The notes beneath the pieces are model-generated. The model saw only the letters and a program-made list of their open reading frames with translations. It was not told the origin of the DNA and made no database searches. Shown here piece after piece: positions 17,492 to 27,338 of a DNA stretch of 64,000 nucleotides (positions are counted from its first letter, which is position 1; the number at the start of each line of letters is the position of its first letter). This DNA is from Pseudooceanicola endophyticus (GTDB lineage Bacteria > Pseudomonadota > Alphaproteobacteria > Rhodobacterales > Rhodobacteraceae), in contig NZ_JAHIAB010000003.1 of assembly GCF_018760365.1 (NCBI RefSeq), positions 310,001 to 374,000 on the forward strand, written 5' to 3'. The position numbers and the translations under genes are program-made.

Positions 17492-18232
17492 ATGACCGCT
17501 ACGATTTCCCGAGACGACAATCCCCCGACCTTGCCCCCGGCGGGCACCCTCTTTGGCCTGCCCGAGCTGGCCGAGGCGGCGGCCACGGCCACCCGCCTTG
17601 AGGAGAAGCACCGCGCCATGATCGACCGGCTTGAGGCCGCGATCCAGAAGCAGGGGCAGGACGCCGCCGACAGCGCCCGCCGGGCAGGGTTCGGCAAGCT
17701 CGATGCCGAGAACGCCGGGCGCAAGATGGGCGTGAAGGCCCGAGCCGACCTGCGCGAGAGTTCCGACAATGACCGCTGGGCGATCCTGCGCCAGCTCGAT
17801 GCGCTGGCTTCGGGCCTCTCTGCGTCCGAGGCGCTTTGGGCCTCGCCCGTGGTCGCGCTCGCCCGCGCCGGGATCGGCAGCGACACGCGCACCAACCACA
17901 TGGCGCAGCTCTCGGGCGCAGGCCCGGCTGAGTTGAAGACGGCGGCGGTGCTTGCCGTGGCGACCGAAGACCGGGTGCTTGGTGCTGCCGTTGTCGCGCT
18001 GCTCGACCGGATGCCGCGCAAGGGCCGCGCCGTCTCCCCGCTGGAGCTGGCCGAGCGTCTGGTAGGCGCGGATGTGCGGCAGGCCCGGGCGGCCATCGCC
18101 TCGGTGAAGCAGGCGCAGCAGCGCGCCCTGAATGCTGACCGCGAGTTCGCATCGGGCCGCCGGAACGCCACGGCGCGCATCGCATCGGCGCTGGCCGAGC
18201 GTGACATTGCGGCGATGGAGGGCGGCGAATGA
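17492..18232 (+). CDS. Hypothetical protein, helical, Ala-rich
   Basis: 246 residues, not recognised. Mostly helical and Ala-rich with likely coiled-coil stretches (EEKHRAMIDRLEAAIQKQGQDA, and KQAQQRALNADREFASGRRNATARI near the C-terminus). No signal peptide or membrane helix. GAGAGGA lies 8 nt before the ATG. Overlaps the next gene by 4 bp. A phage-type structural or scaffold role cannot be shown. Confidence 0.6.
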   Translation: MTATISRDDNPPTLPPAGTLFGLPELAEAAATATRLEEKHRAMIDRLEAAIQKQGQDAADSARRAGFGKLDAENAGRKMGVKARADLRESSDNDRWAILRQLDALASGLSASEALWASPVVALARAGIGSDTRTNHMAQLSGAGPAELKTAAVLAVATEDRVLGAAVVALLDRMPRKGRAVSPLELAERLVGADVRQARAAIASVKQAQQRALNADREFASGRRNATARIASALAERDIAAMEGGE

Positions 18233-18591
18233 CCCGTGACAGGCGGATCGTGGAGGGCTACGGCATCGTCTTCGATGAACCCACGCGGCTCGCCCATCAG
18301 GCGCTGCTCGAATGGGCCGCCTATGACCCGGAGGGGGACGGCTGGCCGACCCCCGCTGATGTGGTGCGCTTCGCCCGCTTCTATGGCATCCCCGCCGCGC
18401 GGCTGGGCGGCCTGTTCGGGTTGCTCTCGCGCCGCGTCGGGCGGCGTGTCGTCTGGGCAGACATGGCTCGCGCGCCCGAGGTCGGAGCGCGGATCGGCGT
18501 GGCGACCTTCTCGCACGACGCCTTGGTGGCCTACGGCTTCTTCCGCGCAAGCTGGGCGGTGTTCGAGTGTGACCGGGCGACCATCCACTAG
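18229..18591 (+). CDS. Hypothetical protein
   Basis: 120 residues, not recognised. Coupled to the upstream gene by an ATGA overlap. Contains a central helical segment DVVRFARFYGIPAARLGGLFGLLSRRVG with some amphipathic character and ends in a Cys-containing FECDRATIH. Converges on the two minus-strand genes to its right. Confidence 0.55.
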   Translation: MTRDRRIVEGYGIVFDEPTRLAHQALLEWAAYDPEGDGWPTPADVVRFARFYGIPAARLGGLFGLLSRRVGRRVVWADMARAPEVGARIGVATFSHDALVAYGFFRASWAVFECDRATIH

Positions 18592-18611
18592 GGCAGTCGC
18601 CCGGTCCCTTG

Positions 18612-18968
18612 TCAGAATGGCACGTCATCACCGACCGGCGCGAAGTCCGGCCCGCGCAGGTCTTCGGGGTCGATGAAGATGTATGCCCCGCCGGGGCCGT
18701 CGCGCGGCTCCTTCTCGGGCAGATCGTCCAGCGGCACGACCTCATCGAGCCTGCCGTGGGCGTTGGTCACGCGGACAAACTTGCCGCCCTCCCGCTCACG
18801 CAGCCACGCGAGGGCAGAGAGGCTGACCGCCGCCCCGCCCCGGGGCGACCGGCCCCGGCACCAGAGGCAGACGTTGCCCGCTGCATCCTGATAGGCATGC
18901 TGGCGCGACCCGCCGGGCCGCCTGTTGAAGTGCCGCGCCGTGGCGGCATCGAAGCTCTGGGCGTCCAT
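18612..18968 (-). CDS. Hypothetical protein with SSB-like acidic C-terminal tail
   Basis: 118 residues from the ATG at 18968 (GAGG 8 nt upstream; a TTG two codons earlier is also in frame). Contains a CLWC pair and an FVRVTNAHGRLDEVVPLDDLPE segment, and ends APVGDDVPF, close to the DDIPF tip by which bacterial single-strand binding protein recruits partners. A DNA-binding OB fold is not evident by eye. The upstream minus-strand gene stops 2 bp before this start, so they form a two-gene operon. Confidence 0.55.
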   Translation of the reverse strand: MDAQSFDAATARHFNRRPGGSRQHAYQDAAGNVCLWCRGRSPRGGAAVSLSALAWLREREGGKFVRVTNAHGRLDEVVPLDDLPEKEPRDGPGGAYIFIDPEDLRGPDFAPVGDDVPF

Positions 18969-18970
18969 TA

Positions 18971-19243
18971 TCAAACCTCACTGATGACGATCCGCCCGCT
19001 TTCGGGGCAGACCAACGCGAACAAGGTGCCGAGCCGGTTCAGGGCAAAGTTGATTGCACCCTCCGCCCGCGCGATCTGGGCCAGCTTGTCATCGGGGAGG
19101 TCGCAGGGGTCACCGTTCAACACGACCTCCAAGTGCCGCCCGCCGAAAAGGAAGCGAAATTCGCGGATGTCAAACTGCCGCTTGCTCTTGATCTTGTTGA
19201 GGTGGTGCGCCGCCGCATAGGCGTTTTGAATCACGTAGTCCAT
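18971..19243 (-). CDS. Hypothetical protein
   Basis: 90 residues, not recognised. Basic N-terminal half (HHLNKIKSKRQFDIREFRF) and a C-terminal half with an LAQIARAEGAINFALNRLGTLF helix. The start has GAAAGGGG about 6 nt upstream. First gene of the minus-strand pair; its promoter must lie in the 19.25-19.4 kb region, back to back with the DNA leading to the reverse transcriptase. Confidence 0.6.
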   Translation of the reverse strand: MDYVIQNAYAAAHHLNKIKSKRQFDIREFRFLFGGRHLEVVLNGDPCDLPDDKLAQIARAEGAINFALNRLGTLFALVCPESGRIVISEV

Positions 19244-19880
19244 GATGTGCCCCTTTCAGGGATAGGGCACTGGCGTCAGGGGGATCACGCCCGACCAACA
19301 GACACCAGCACCCGGGTTGGGTGTAAGGTTCCATTCGTCGGCTTCCTATCTCGGGGTTTGCGGCGCGGGGCCGCACTGCCTTCAGGTTCAAGGAGGGGTC
19401 CAGCCTCCGCCGGTCTTGCCCCCGGGCCGTATACCGGGCTGTGGCGTGGCCCGTCGCCGGGCGCTCCTATCACAAGACATGACAATGGTGACGCAGACCC
19501 GCAGCGGTTGCAATACAAACTTTTCCCTGAGCAAGGGGGTCAAATGCTGCATAAGAACGAAAAAGAACTTAACAGGTCTTGTGCCGCAGCGGCAGCGACC
19601 CCATATTGATGGTATGGCGCCCAATTGGGGGCGTTCCAGTCACGTGTTTAAACTGTCAAGGCCAGTTTCGCAGCCGGTGCAAGACGCGAGTTCGATCATT
19701 CGGGCTCCTCTCGCCAGCCACGCGGGCGGCTTTGCGGCAATCAGGCAATACCACATTGCCAGGTGCTTCACAGTATACACGACCACGTCGAAGACGAACG
19801 CACACCGCAGAACGGCGGGGGCGGAGATGTTAAGGGTCGGTGCGTTGACCCGATGCTCTTGCCCCCTCTCGCGGAGGCCG
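19244..19880 (+). ncRNA. Structured region before the reverse transcriptase; candidate RT-associated RNA
   Basis: About 640 bp with no convincing protein gene. Short hairpins are visible: CACCC/GGGTG at 19309-19323, a CGGGCC/GGCCCG pair around 19431-19453, GGCAAT/ATTGCC at 19744-19760 and GGGTC/GACCC near 19834. An AT-richer patch lies at 19508-19580. The frame of the RT gene stays free of stops from 19317 to its start, although the implied peptide (Cys-, Ser- and Arg-rich) is not protein-like. Several defence RTs use a noncoding RNA encoded just upstream as template; this region is the place to look for one. Boundaries are unknown. Confidence 0.35.
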
Positions 19881-21356
19881 ATGGAAGACGAGTTCGATTT
19901 CACCGCCAAGGACCTCAAGCATTATCCGCATTTCGATGCGCCGATCACGCTGAAGGAAATTCGCCGCCTCGTCACAGACCCGCAAAGGGTGGCAGCCAAC
20001 TCCTTCTACCCCTTTTTCCTGTATGAAGAGTCATGGCAGCCGTACCGTTCTACAGATGCGGCCAAGCCTGACAAAAAGACGCGACCGATCCGATACGGCG
20101 CGCGGCGAGACGCCTACATCTTTGCCTTCTACCGCCGGAAACTCTCCCGCCTATATGAAGCGCGCCTCCGGGATATGGGCATTGAAGATTGCCCAATAGC
20201 CTACCGGCAGGTGTTGAGGCCGGGGCGGGGCGGCGGGAAATGCAACATCGACTTCGCCAAGGACGCCTTCGATGAAATCGACCGGCTCGGGGATTGCGTG
20301 GCGGTTGCGCTCGACGTGAAAGGCTACTTCGAGAACTTGGACCACAAGCGGATCAAGAGCATCTGGTGCGACCTTCTGGGCGTCGAAGAACTTCCGCCGG
20401 ACCACTACGCGGTCTTCAAGAACATCACCAAGTACAGATATGTCGATCAGCGCTCTGTCTATTCACGGCTTGGCTATTTCGGGATGCGGGAGCGCAACGG
20501 GCACATGATTCCGGGCTTTCTGATGCCCTTCCGCGACATGCCCAAGCAGCTATGTTCCAACGCGGACTTCCGCGCCAAGATCTGCGGCGGTGATCCGAAG
20601 CACGGTCCCTCGCTCGTCCAGAAGAACGTCCTCCCGCATGGTGTCCCGCAAGGTGCGCCAATCTCAGACCTGATCGCGAACTTCTACATGTTGGAGTTTG
20701 ACGCTGTGATGGCTGAGTACGCCCGAGCGAGGGGCGGGCGCTACATGCGTTACTCGGATGACATTTTGCTAATACTGCCCGGGGGGAGCCCTGAAGCCCG
20801 GGCCGCCATCGACTTCGCCACGGCTGAGATGCGCAAGCATGGGCCGGAGTTGCGAATCAAAGACGCCAAGACCTGTGTTGCTCAGTTCCAGCGAGCGCCG
20901 GACGGGCTGCGGTTCCACCATTTGAAGCAGAGGCCCGACGAGGCAGCGAAGAACGGCTTTGAGTACCTGGGCTTCCGGTACGATGGGCGGCGGGTCTATG
21001 TGCGCGACAGCACCATATCCCGGTTCTACGGCAAAGTGGCAGGGGCGGCGAAACGTGACGGGCGGCGTCACGTCGAGAGCAACCCGGCGATGGACGCTGG
21101 GACCTTGATTGGCAGCTTCGATTATCCGCTGTTCTCCCAACGCTTCAGCAAGGTCAAGAAGTCCAACCTGACCAGCGACTATCGCAGTTGGACGTTTTAC
21201 TCATACCTCAAGCGGTCTGCCGAGGCGTTCGGCCCAAAGGGAGACCGCATCCTGCGGCAGGCGCGCGGCTTCGATGAATTCATGAAGGATCGCGTGAGGT
21301 TGGCCATCGTCTCGGGCGTCGCAAAGCGCAAGCCGCCTGTGCCGGAGACCACTTGA
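19881..21356 (+). CDS. Reverse transcriptase, defence-associated (DRT/UG-type) candidate
   Basis: 491 residues from the ATG at 19881 (GGAGG 5 nt upstream). Seen: RT motif A VALDVKGYFENLDH (142-155, Asp145), motif B GVPQGAPISDLIAN (254-267), catalytic YSDD (291-294) and a FEYLGF segment (360-365). N-terminal landmarks SFYPF and later NITKYRYVD recall stand-alone antiviral RTs; I think of DRT2-like proteins, but from memory only. No group II intron maturase or endonuclease domain is seen, and no intron or DGR repeat structure surrounds it. Last gene of the island, reading toward attR. Function as phage defence is inferred. Confidence 0.85.
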   Translation: MEDEFDFTAKDLKHYPHFDAPITLKEIRRLVTDPQRVAANSFYPFFLYEESWQPYRSTDAAKPDKKTRPIRYGARRDAYIFAFYRRKLSRLYEARLRDMGIEDCPIAYRQVLRPGRGGGKCNIDFAKDAFDEIDRLGDCVAVALDVKGYFENLDHKRIKSIWCDLLGVEELPPDHYAVFKNITKYRYVDQRSVYSRLGYFGMRERNGHMIPGFLMPFRDMPKQLCSNADFRAKICGGDPKHGPSLVQKNVLPHGVPQGAPISDLIANFYMLEFDAVMAEYARARGGRYMRYSDDILLILPGGSPEARAAIDFATAEMRKHGPELRIKDAKTCVAQFQRAPDGLRFHHLKQRPDEAAKNGFEYLGFRYDGRRVYVRDSTISRFYGKVAGAAKRDGRRHVESNPAMDAGTLIGSFDYPLFSQRFSKVKKSNLTSDYRSWTFYSYLKRSAEAFGPKGDRILRQARGFDEFMKDRVRLAIVSGVAKRKPPVPETT

Positions 21357-21369
21357 GCCTGCCTGCCGA

Positions 21370-21401
21370 GCCTTACGCGGACCTTACTTTTCAGCCTTAC
21401 G
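21370..21401 (+). promoter_or_regulatory. Candidate integrase arm-type sites, right end
   Basis: GCCTTACG at 21370 and 21394 with a related ACCTTACT at 21381, between the RT stop and attR. The first copy shares the longer context CGAGCCTTACG with the left-end copy at 8996. Spacing is 11 and 13 bp. They mirror the left-end pair and probably form the other arm for the integrase. Confidence 0.5.
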
Positions 21402-21420
21402 CGAGAAAATCTGGGAAAAG

Positions 21421-21454
21421 AAAAACCCTCTAAGTCATTGACCTAGAGGGTTTA
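21421..21454 (-). terminator. Element-borne terminator for the restored tRNA-Asn
   Basis: A stem of AAACCCTCTA with TAGAGGGTTT, extended inward with one mismatch, lies 3 bp from the tRNA 3' end. On the minus strand it is followed by TTTTTC. It replaces the host terminator (8794-8830) that was separated from the tRNA by the insertion, and the two share the core TAAGTC. Confidence 0.75.
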
Positions 21455-21457
21455 TCT

Positions 21458-21503
21458 TGGCTCCGGCGGTAGGGATCGAACCTACGACCAATTGATTAAC
21501 AGT
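21458..21503. repeat. Right att site inside tRNA-Asn
   Basis: The 46 bp identical to 8832-8877. Here it forms the 3' part of a complete tRNA gene, so the element brought a matching tRNA end and the host tRNA stayed functional after insertion. Confidence 0.95.
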
Positions 21504-21532
21504 CAACTGCTCTACCGCTGAGCTACGCCGGA
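21458..21532 (-). tRNA. tRNA-Asn (anticodon GTT)
   Basis: 75 nt including an encoded CCA. The 7-bp acceptor stem pairs TCCGGCG with CGCCGGA; the D-arm contains AGCTCAGCGGTAGAGC, the anticodon loop CTGTTAA gives GTT, and the T-loop is GGTTCGATCCC. Complete and apparently functional; its 3' 46 bp are the attachment site of the element. Confidence 0.96.
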
Positions 21533-21543
21533 ACATGTGGCGG

Positions 21544-21572
21544 TGTATAGCGATGCGATTCCGGGGGCGCAA
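21544..21572 (-). promoter_or_regulatory. Promoter of tRNA-Asn
   Basis: On the minus strand a -35 TTGCGC (21572-21567) and a -10 TATACA (21549-21544) are separated by exactly 17 bp, and the mature tRNA begins 11 bp downstream. It lies on the chromosome side of the insertion, so the tRNA promoter was untouched. Confidence 0.7.
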
Positions 21573-21679
21573 GAGGCCTTTTTGCCGTTTCTGCCGGAAA
21601 ATGCGAACGACCTAGCGGAAAGCGTTTTGTTGTTGGAAAACAAGATGTCAGAAGGCAAAGCTCAGGCTTTGAAGTGGCC

Positions 21680-22591
21680 CTAGGGGAAGCCGAAGAGCGC
21701 CTTTGATCCAAGGGCGGGGCGGGCCTCGATCCGGCCCTGGGCAACCAGCTCGATCAGATGGGCCAGAAGGTTGCGGCGGGCGGCGGGGTGCAGCGCCGGG
21801 GCAATGTCGTCGTAAACGCGTGCAACCAGGGCATCGGCGGTGGCCGGGCCTGCTTCCAGCGCGGCCAGAACGGCGGCCTCGCGGCTCTTGCGGTGGCGGA
21901 TCAGCCAGTCGAGCCGGGCGGCGGGATCCTCGATCGGGCCACCGTGGCCAGGCAGCAGTTGCCGCGCCCGTCGCGCCGCCAGGCGCTGGCAGGAGGCCAT
22001 GAAATCGCCGATGTCGCCATCGGGCGGGGACACGATCGAGCTCGACCAGCCCATCACCAGATCCCCCGTCAGCAAGCGACCGTCGCCAAGATCGAAGCTC
22101 AGGTGGTTGCCCATGTGGCCCGGGGTCCAGAGCGCCTCGACCTGCCAGTCGGCGCCGGTCAGGCGGGCGCCGTCCGCCAGGGTCTGGTCGGGAGCGAAAT
22201 CATGATCCACGCCCTCGCCGCCGCCCAGGCTCTGGTCCCGCGACAGCAGGTCCTGCATGACCGCCGAACGGCCCGCACGGGAATCGCCGAAGGCCAGCAC
22301 CGGGGCGCCGCTGTGGCGCGCCAGCGCCGGGGCCAGGGCGCTGTGATCGCCATGGGCATGGGTGACCAGGATGTGGCTGATATGTTCTCCGGGTCCGAGC
22401 GCCGCCAGGATGGCCTCCTGGTGGGGGGCAAGGTCGGGGCCCGGGTCGATCACCGCCACCGCGCCGCGTCCCAGGAGGTAGGTGTTGGTCCCGGGCCCCG
22501 TGAAGGCCGAGGGGTTGGGCGCCAGGATCCGGCGCAGCCCCCGCCCCAGGTCCGTGACCTCTCCGGGACGGGCGGTGAAGGGCGCTGTCAT
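21680..22591 (-). CDS. MBL-fold metallo-hydrolase (LACTB2-like)
   Basis: 303 residues. Seen: the metal-binding THAHGDHSAL, TPGHMGNHLSF, a GDLVMGWSSS segment and LLPGHGGPIEDP, then a C-terminal winged-helix-like tail (DDIAPALHPAARRNLLAHLIELVAQGRI) as in LACTB2-type proteins. Members hydrolyse esters, thioesters or RNA; the substrate here is unknown. The ATG at 22591 follows GAGAGAGGAAAG. Divergent from the histidine kinase with a 39-bp gap. Confidence 0.88.
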   Translation of the reverse strand: MTAPFTARPGEVTDLGRGLRRILAPNPSAFTGPGTNTYLLGRGAVAVIDPGPDLAPHQEAILAALGPGEHISHILVTHAHGDHSALAPALARHSGAPVLAFGDSRAGRSAVMQDLLSRDQSLGGGEGVDHDFAPDQTLADGARLTGADWQVEALWTPGHMGNHLSFDLGDGRLLTGDLVMGWSSSIVSPPDGDIGDFMASCQRLAARRARQLLPGHGGPIEDPAARLDWLIRHRKSREAAVLAALEAGPATADALVARVYDDIAPALHPAARRNLLAHLIELVAQGRIEARPALGSKALFGFP

Positions 22592-22630
22592 GGATCTTTC
22601 CTCTCTCTGCCGCGCAGCGTAGGTTAGCGC

Positions 22631-23926
22631 ATGTCCTTCGGCTGGCTCAAACGATATGTCCCGCATGGAATTTACGGACGCGCAGCGCTGATCCTGGTGC
22701 TGCCGGTCGTGACTCTGCAGCTCGTGGTTTCTGTGATCTTCATCCAGAGGCATTTCGAGGATGTCACCGTCCAGATGACCCGCTCGGTCAGCTACGACCT
22801 GCGCTACCTGCTGACCGATCCGGATGCGCTGGACGACCGGGAGGATGCCCGCGCGCTGGAGGTGCAGATGCAGCCGCTGGCGGCGGAGGCCATCCCGAAG
22901 GAGGACAGGCTGCGCTGGTACGACCTGTCGGGGCGCGTGGTGATCCGGACCCTCAGGGCGCTGGTGCCGGGGGTGCAGGTGGTGGACCTGCCCAATGACT
23001 ATACGGTGCATGTCTACGTGATCCGCGACGGCAGCGCCTTGCGGCTGTCGTTCGACCGGCGGCGGGTCTCGGCCTCCAACCCGCACCAGCTGCTGGTCAA
23101 CATGGTGTTCTTCAGCGCGCTGATGACGGTGATCGCCTTCCTCTACCTGCGCAACCAGCTGCGCCCGATCACCCGGCTGGCCGAGGCGGCCGAGGCCTTC
23201 GGGCGCGGGCGCCATATTCCCTACCGGGCCTCCGGCGCGGTCGAGGTGCGCGCCGCCGGCAATGCCTTCCTCGACATGCGCACCCGCATCGAGCGCCATA
23301 TCGAGCAGCGCACGCTGATGCTCTCGGGGGTCAGCCACGACCTGCGCACGCCGCTGACCCGGATGCGGCTTGAGGTCGCCATGCTGGAGCCCGCCGAGCG
23401 CGCCGCGCTGGAACAGGACATCGACGACATGCAGCGGATGCTGGACGAGTTCCTGTCCTTCGCGCGCGGCACCGGAGAGGAGGTCGCACAGGATGTCGAC
23501 CCGATTGCCCTGGTGCGTGGCATCGTCGCGGATTCGCAGCGGGGCGGCCGCGACGTGACGCTGGTCCATGCGGAGGGCGAGGGTACGTTGCCGCTGCGCC
23601 CGACGGCGATCCGCCGCGCGGTCGAGAACCTGGTGGGCAACGCCGTGCGCTACGGCACGCGGGCCGAGGTCTCGGTCGATCTGTCGCCGCGCTCGCTCAG
23701 GATCCGGATCGAGGATGACGGCCCCGGCATCCCGGCGACGCAGCGCGAGGAGGCGATGAAGCCCTTCACCCGGCTGGAGGCATCGCGCAACCAGAACCGC
23801 GGCGCCGGCGTCGGGCTGGGCCTGTCGATCGCCACCGACATTGCCCGCGCCCATGGCGGCGTGCTGCGACTGGCGGAAAGCGACACGCTGGGCGGGCTGC
23901 GCGCCGATATCGTGATCGCGCGCTAG
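22631..23926 (+). CDS. EnvZ-like sensor histidine kinase
   Basis: 431 residues in the inner membrane. A first transmembrane helix (AALILVLPVVTLQLVVSVIFI), a periplasmic domain to about residue 155, a second helix (LLVNMVFFSALMTVIAFLYL), HAMP, HisKA with His236 in GVSHDLRTPLTRM, and HATPase_c with NLVGNAVRYG and GVGLGLSIA. This architecture and the N-terminal GWLKRY match EnvZ-type kinases of alphaproteobacteria. No response regulator is adjacent, so its partner is elsewhere or missing from this locus. Confidence 0.9.
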   Translation: MSFGWLKRYVPHGIYGRAALILVLPVVTLQLVVSVIFIQRHFEDVTVQMTRSVSYDLRYLLTDPDALDDREDARALEVQMQPLAAEAIPKEDRLRWYDLSGRVVIRTLRALVPGVQVVDLPNDYTVHVYVIRDGSALRLSFDRRRVSASNPHQLLVNMVFFSALMTVIAFLYLRNQLRPITRLAEAAEAFGRGRHIPYRASGAVEVRAAGNAFLDMRTRIERHIEQRTLMLSGVSHDLRTPLTRMRLEVAMLEPAERAALEQDIDDMQRMLDEFLSFARGTGEEVAQDVDPIALVRGIVADSQRGGRDVTLVHAEGEGTLPLRPTAIRRAVENLVGNAVRYGTRAEVSVDLSPRSLRIRIEDDGPGIPATQREEAMKPFTRLEASRNQNRGAGVGLGLSIATDIARAHGGVLRLAESDTLGGLRADIVIAR

Positions 23927-23980
23927 GCTCTGGCTGCTGCCGTGCGGGCGGGTATGCTGGGCCAAACAGCCCAGGACGCG

Positions 23981-24787
23981 ATGCCGATGATGCCGATTCC
24001 CGACGATGCCCCCCTGAAAGACTGGCTGGCCGAGGCCCGCGGCCTGGCCCGCGATGCCGGGGCCCTGGCAATGCCGGGTTTCAACGGAAGCGAGGCCGAC
24101 CGCGCGGTGCGCATGAAGGGCCCGGGCGACGTGGTGACGCTTTATGATGGCAAGGTCGAAAGCTACCTGCGCGCCGCGTTGCTGGAACGCCATCCCGACC
24201 ATACCGTGCTGGGAGAAGAGGCCGGTGGCAGTGTCGGCGACTGGGCCTGGGTCCTCGATCCGATTGACGGCACCGGCAACTTTGCCGCCGGCATCCCGTT
24301 CTGGTGCATCTCCATCGGGCTGATGTACCGGCACCGCCCGGTGCTGGGCGTGGTCTATGATCCGAACCGGGACGAGATGTTCTCGGGGATCAGCGGGATC
24401 GGCGCCTGGCGGGATGGCGTGCCGCTGGAGCTGGAGCGCGCGCCCGAGGCCGGGCGGCGCATTCTGGGGTTCGGCGTCACCGACAAGCGCGCGCCTGCGC
24501 TGACCTTCGATGCCCTTCAGGAGCTGATGCAGGCGGGATTCCGGCCCCGGATGCCGGGTGCGGGGGCGCTGGCGCTGGCCTGGGTCGCCGCCGGGCGCTA
24601 CCACGCCTATCTGGAGGCCAACATGCACCTGTGGGATGTCGCCGGCGCGGCGGCGGTGATCGAGGGAGCGGGCGGCTGGATCACCACCAGCTACGATCCC
24701 GCCCAGCCGCAGAAGGCCTTTGCCGCCTGCGCGGGCGCGCCAGGGCTGAAACGGCAGATGGACACGGCCTGCCACCGCCTCCTGTAA
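23981..24787 (+). CDS. Inositol monophosphatase-family phosphatase
   Basis: About 268 residues. Metal-binding motifs of the family are present: GEEAGG, WVLDPIDGTGNFAAGIP and the C-terminal WDVAGAAAVIEGAGG. The ATG at 23981 is preceded by AGGACGCG; a GTG at 23942 is in frame. Such enzymes dephosphorylate inositol phosphate, histidinol phosphate, PAP or FBP, and the sequence does not decide among them. Ends at a bidirectional terminator. Confidence 0.87.
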   Translation: MPMMPIPDDAPLKDWLAEARGLARDAGALAMPGFNGSEADRAVRMKGPGDVVTLYDGKVESYLRAALLERHPDHTVLGEEAGGSVGDWAWVLDPIDGTGNFAAGIPFWCISIGLMYRHRPVLGVVYDPNRDEMFSGISGIGAWRDGVPLELERAPEAGRRILGFGVTDKRAPALTFDALQELMQAGFRPRMPGAGALALAWVAAGRYHAYLEANMHLWDVAGAAAVIEGAGGWITTSYDPAQPQKAFAACAGAPGLKRQMDTACHRLL

Positions 24788-24793
24788 TGCGAA

Positions 24794-24819
24794 ACGCGCC
24801 CCTCGAAGGGGGCGCGTTG
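24794..24819. terminator. Bidirectional terminator
   Basis: A perfect 10-bp stem AACGCGCCCC / GGGGCGCGTT with a 6-nt loop between the convergent phosphatase and gbcB-like genes. Confidence 0.75.
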
Positions 24820-24835
24820 CAGCTAGCATCGGTTT

Positions 24836-27252
<2,417 letters not shown>

Positions 27253-27338
27253 TTACGCGGCAGTGCGGAATCCGGCTTTCTGTTTGCGACACATCCGGAG
27301 GGAAATTCGGCCTGTGCGCAACGTCGGCCTGCTTCGGG

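Larger units (their letters stand above)
8832..21503. mobile_element. Integrated satellite-like element at tRNA-Asn (about 12.6 kb)
   Basis: Bounded by the 46-bp att repeats, with a P4-type integrase just inside the left end and repeated GCCTTACG sites at both ends. Contents in order: integrase, HTH protein, primase-helicase, iteron-rich region, serine recombinase, probable small terminase, small ORF, nuclease-like ORF, large terminase, small unknowns and a reverse transcriptase. No portal, capsid, tail or lysis gene is visible. This gene set suggests a phage satellite or phage-inducible island rather than a complete prophage. A decayed prophage is possible, but all ORFs look intact. Confidence 0.88.

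Noticed and set aside
19317-19880. Extending the RT gene to the earlier start for a 679-residue protein
   Set aside because: The extra 188 residues are Cys-, Ser- and Arg-rich with no RT-like motif, while an ATG with GGAGG stands at 19881.
19881-21356. Group II intron or diversity-generating retroelement
   Set aside because: No maturase or endonuclease domain, no intron domain V-like hairpin, and no template/variable repeat pair were noticed near the RT gene.
22592-24829. Long upstream extension of the MBL hydrolase frame
   Set aside because: It runs antisense through the histidine kinase and the phosphatase genes, and a good ribosome-binding site marks the start at 22591.
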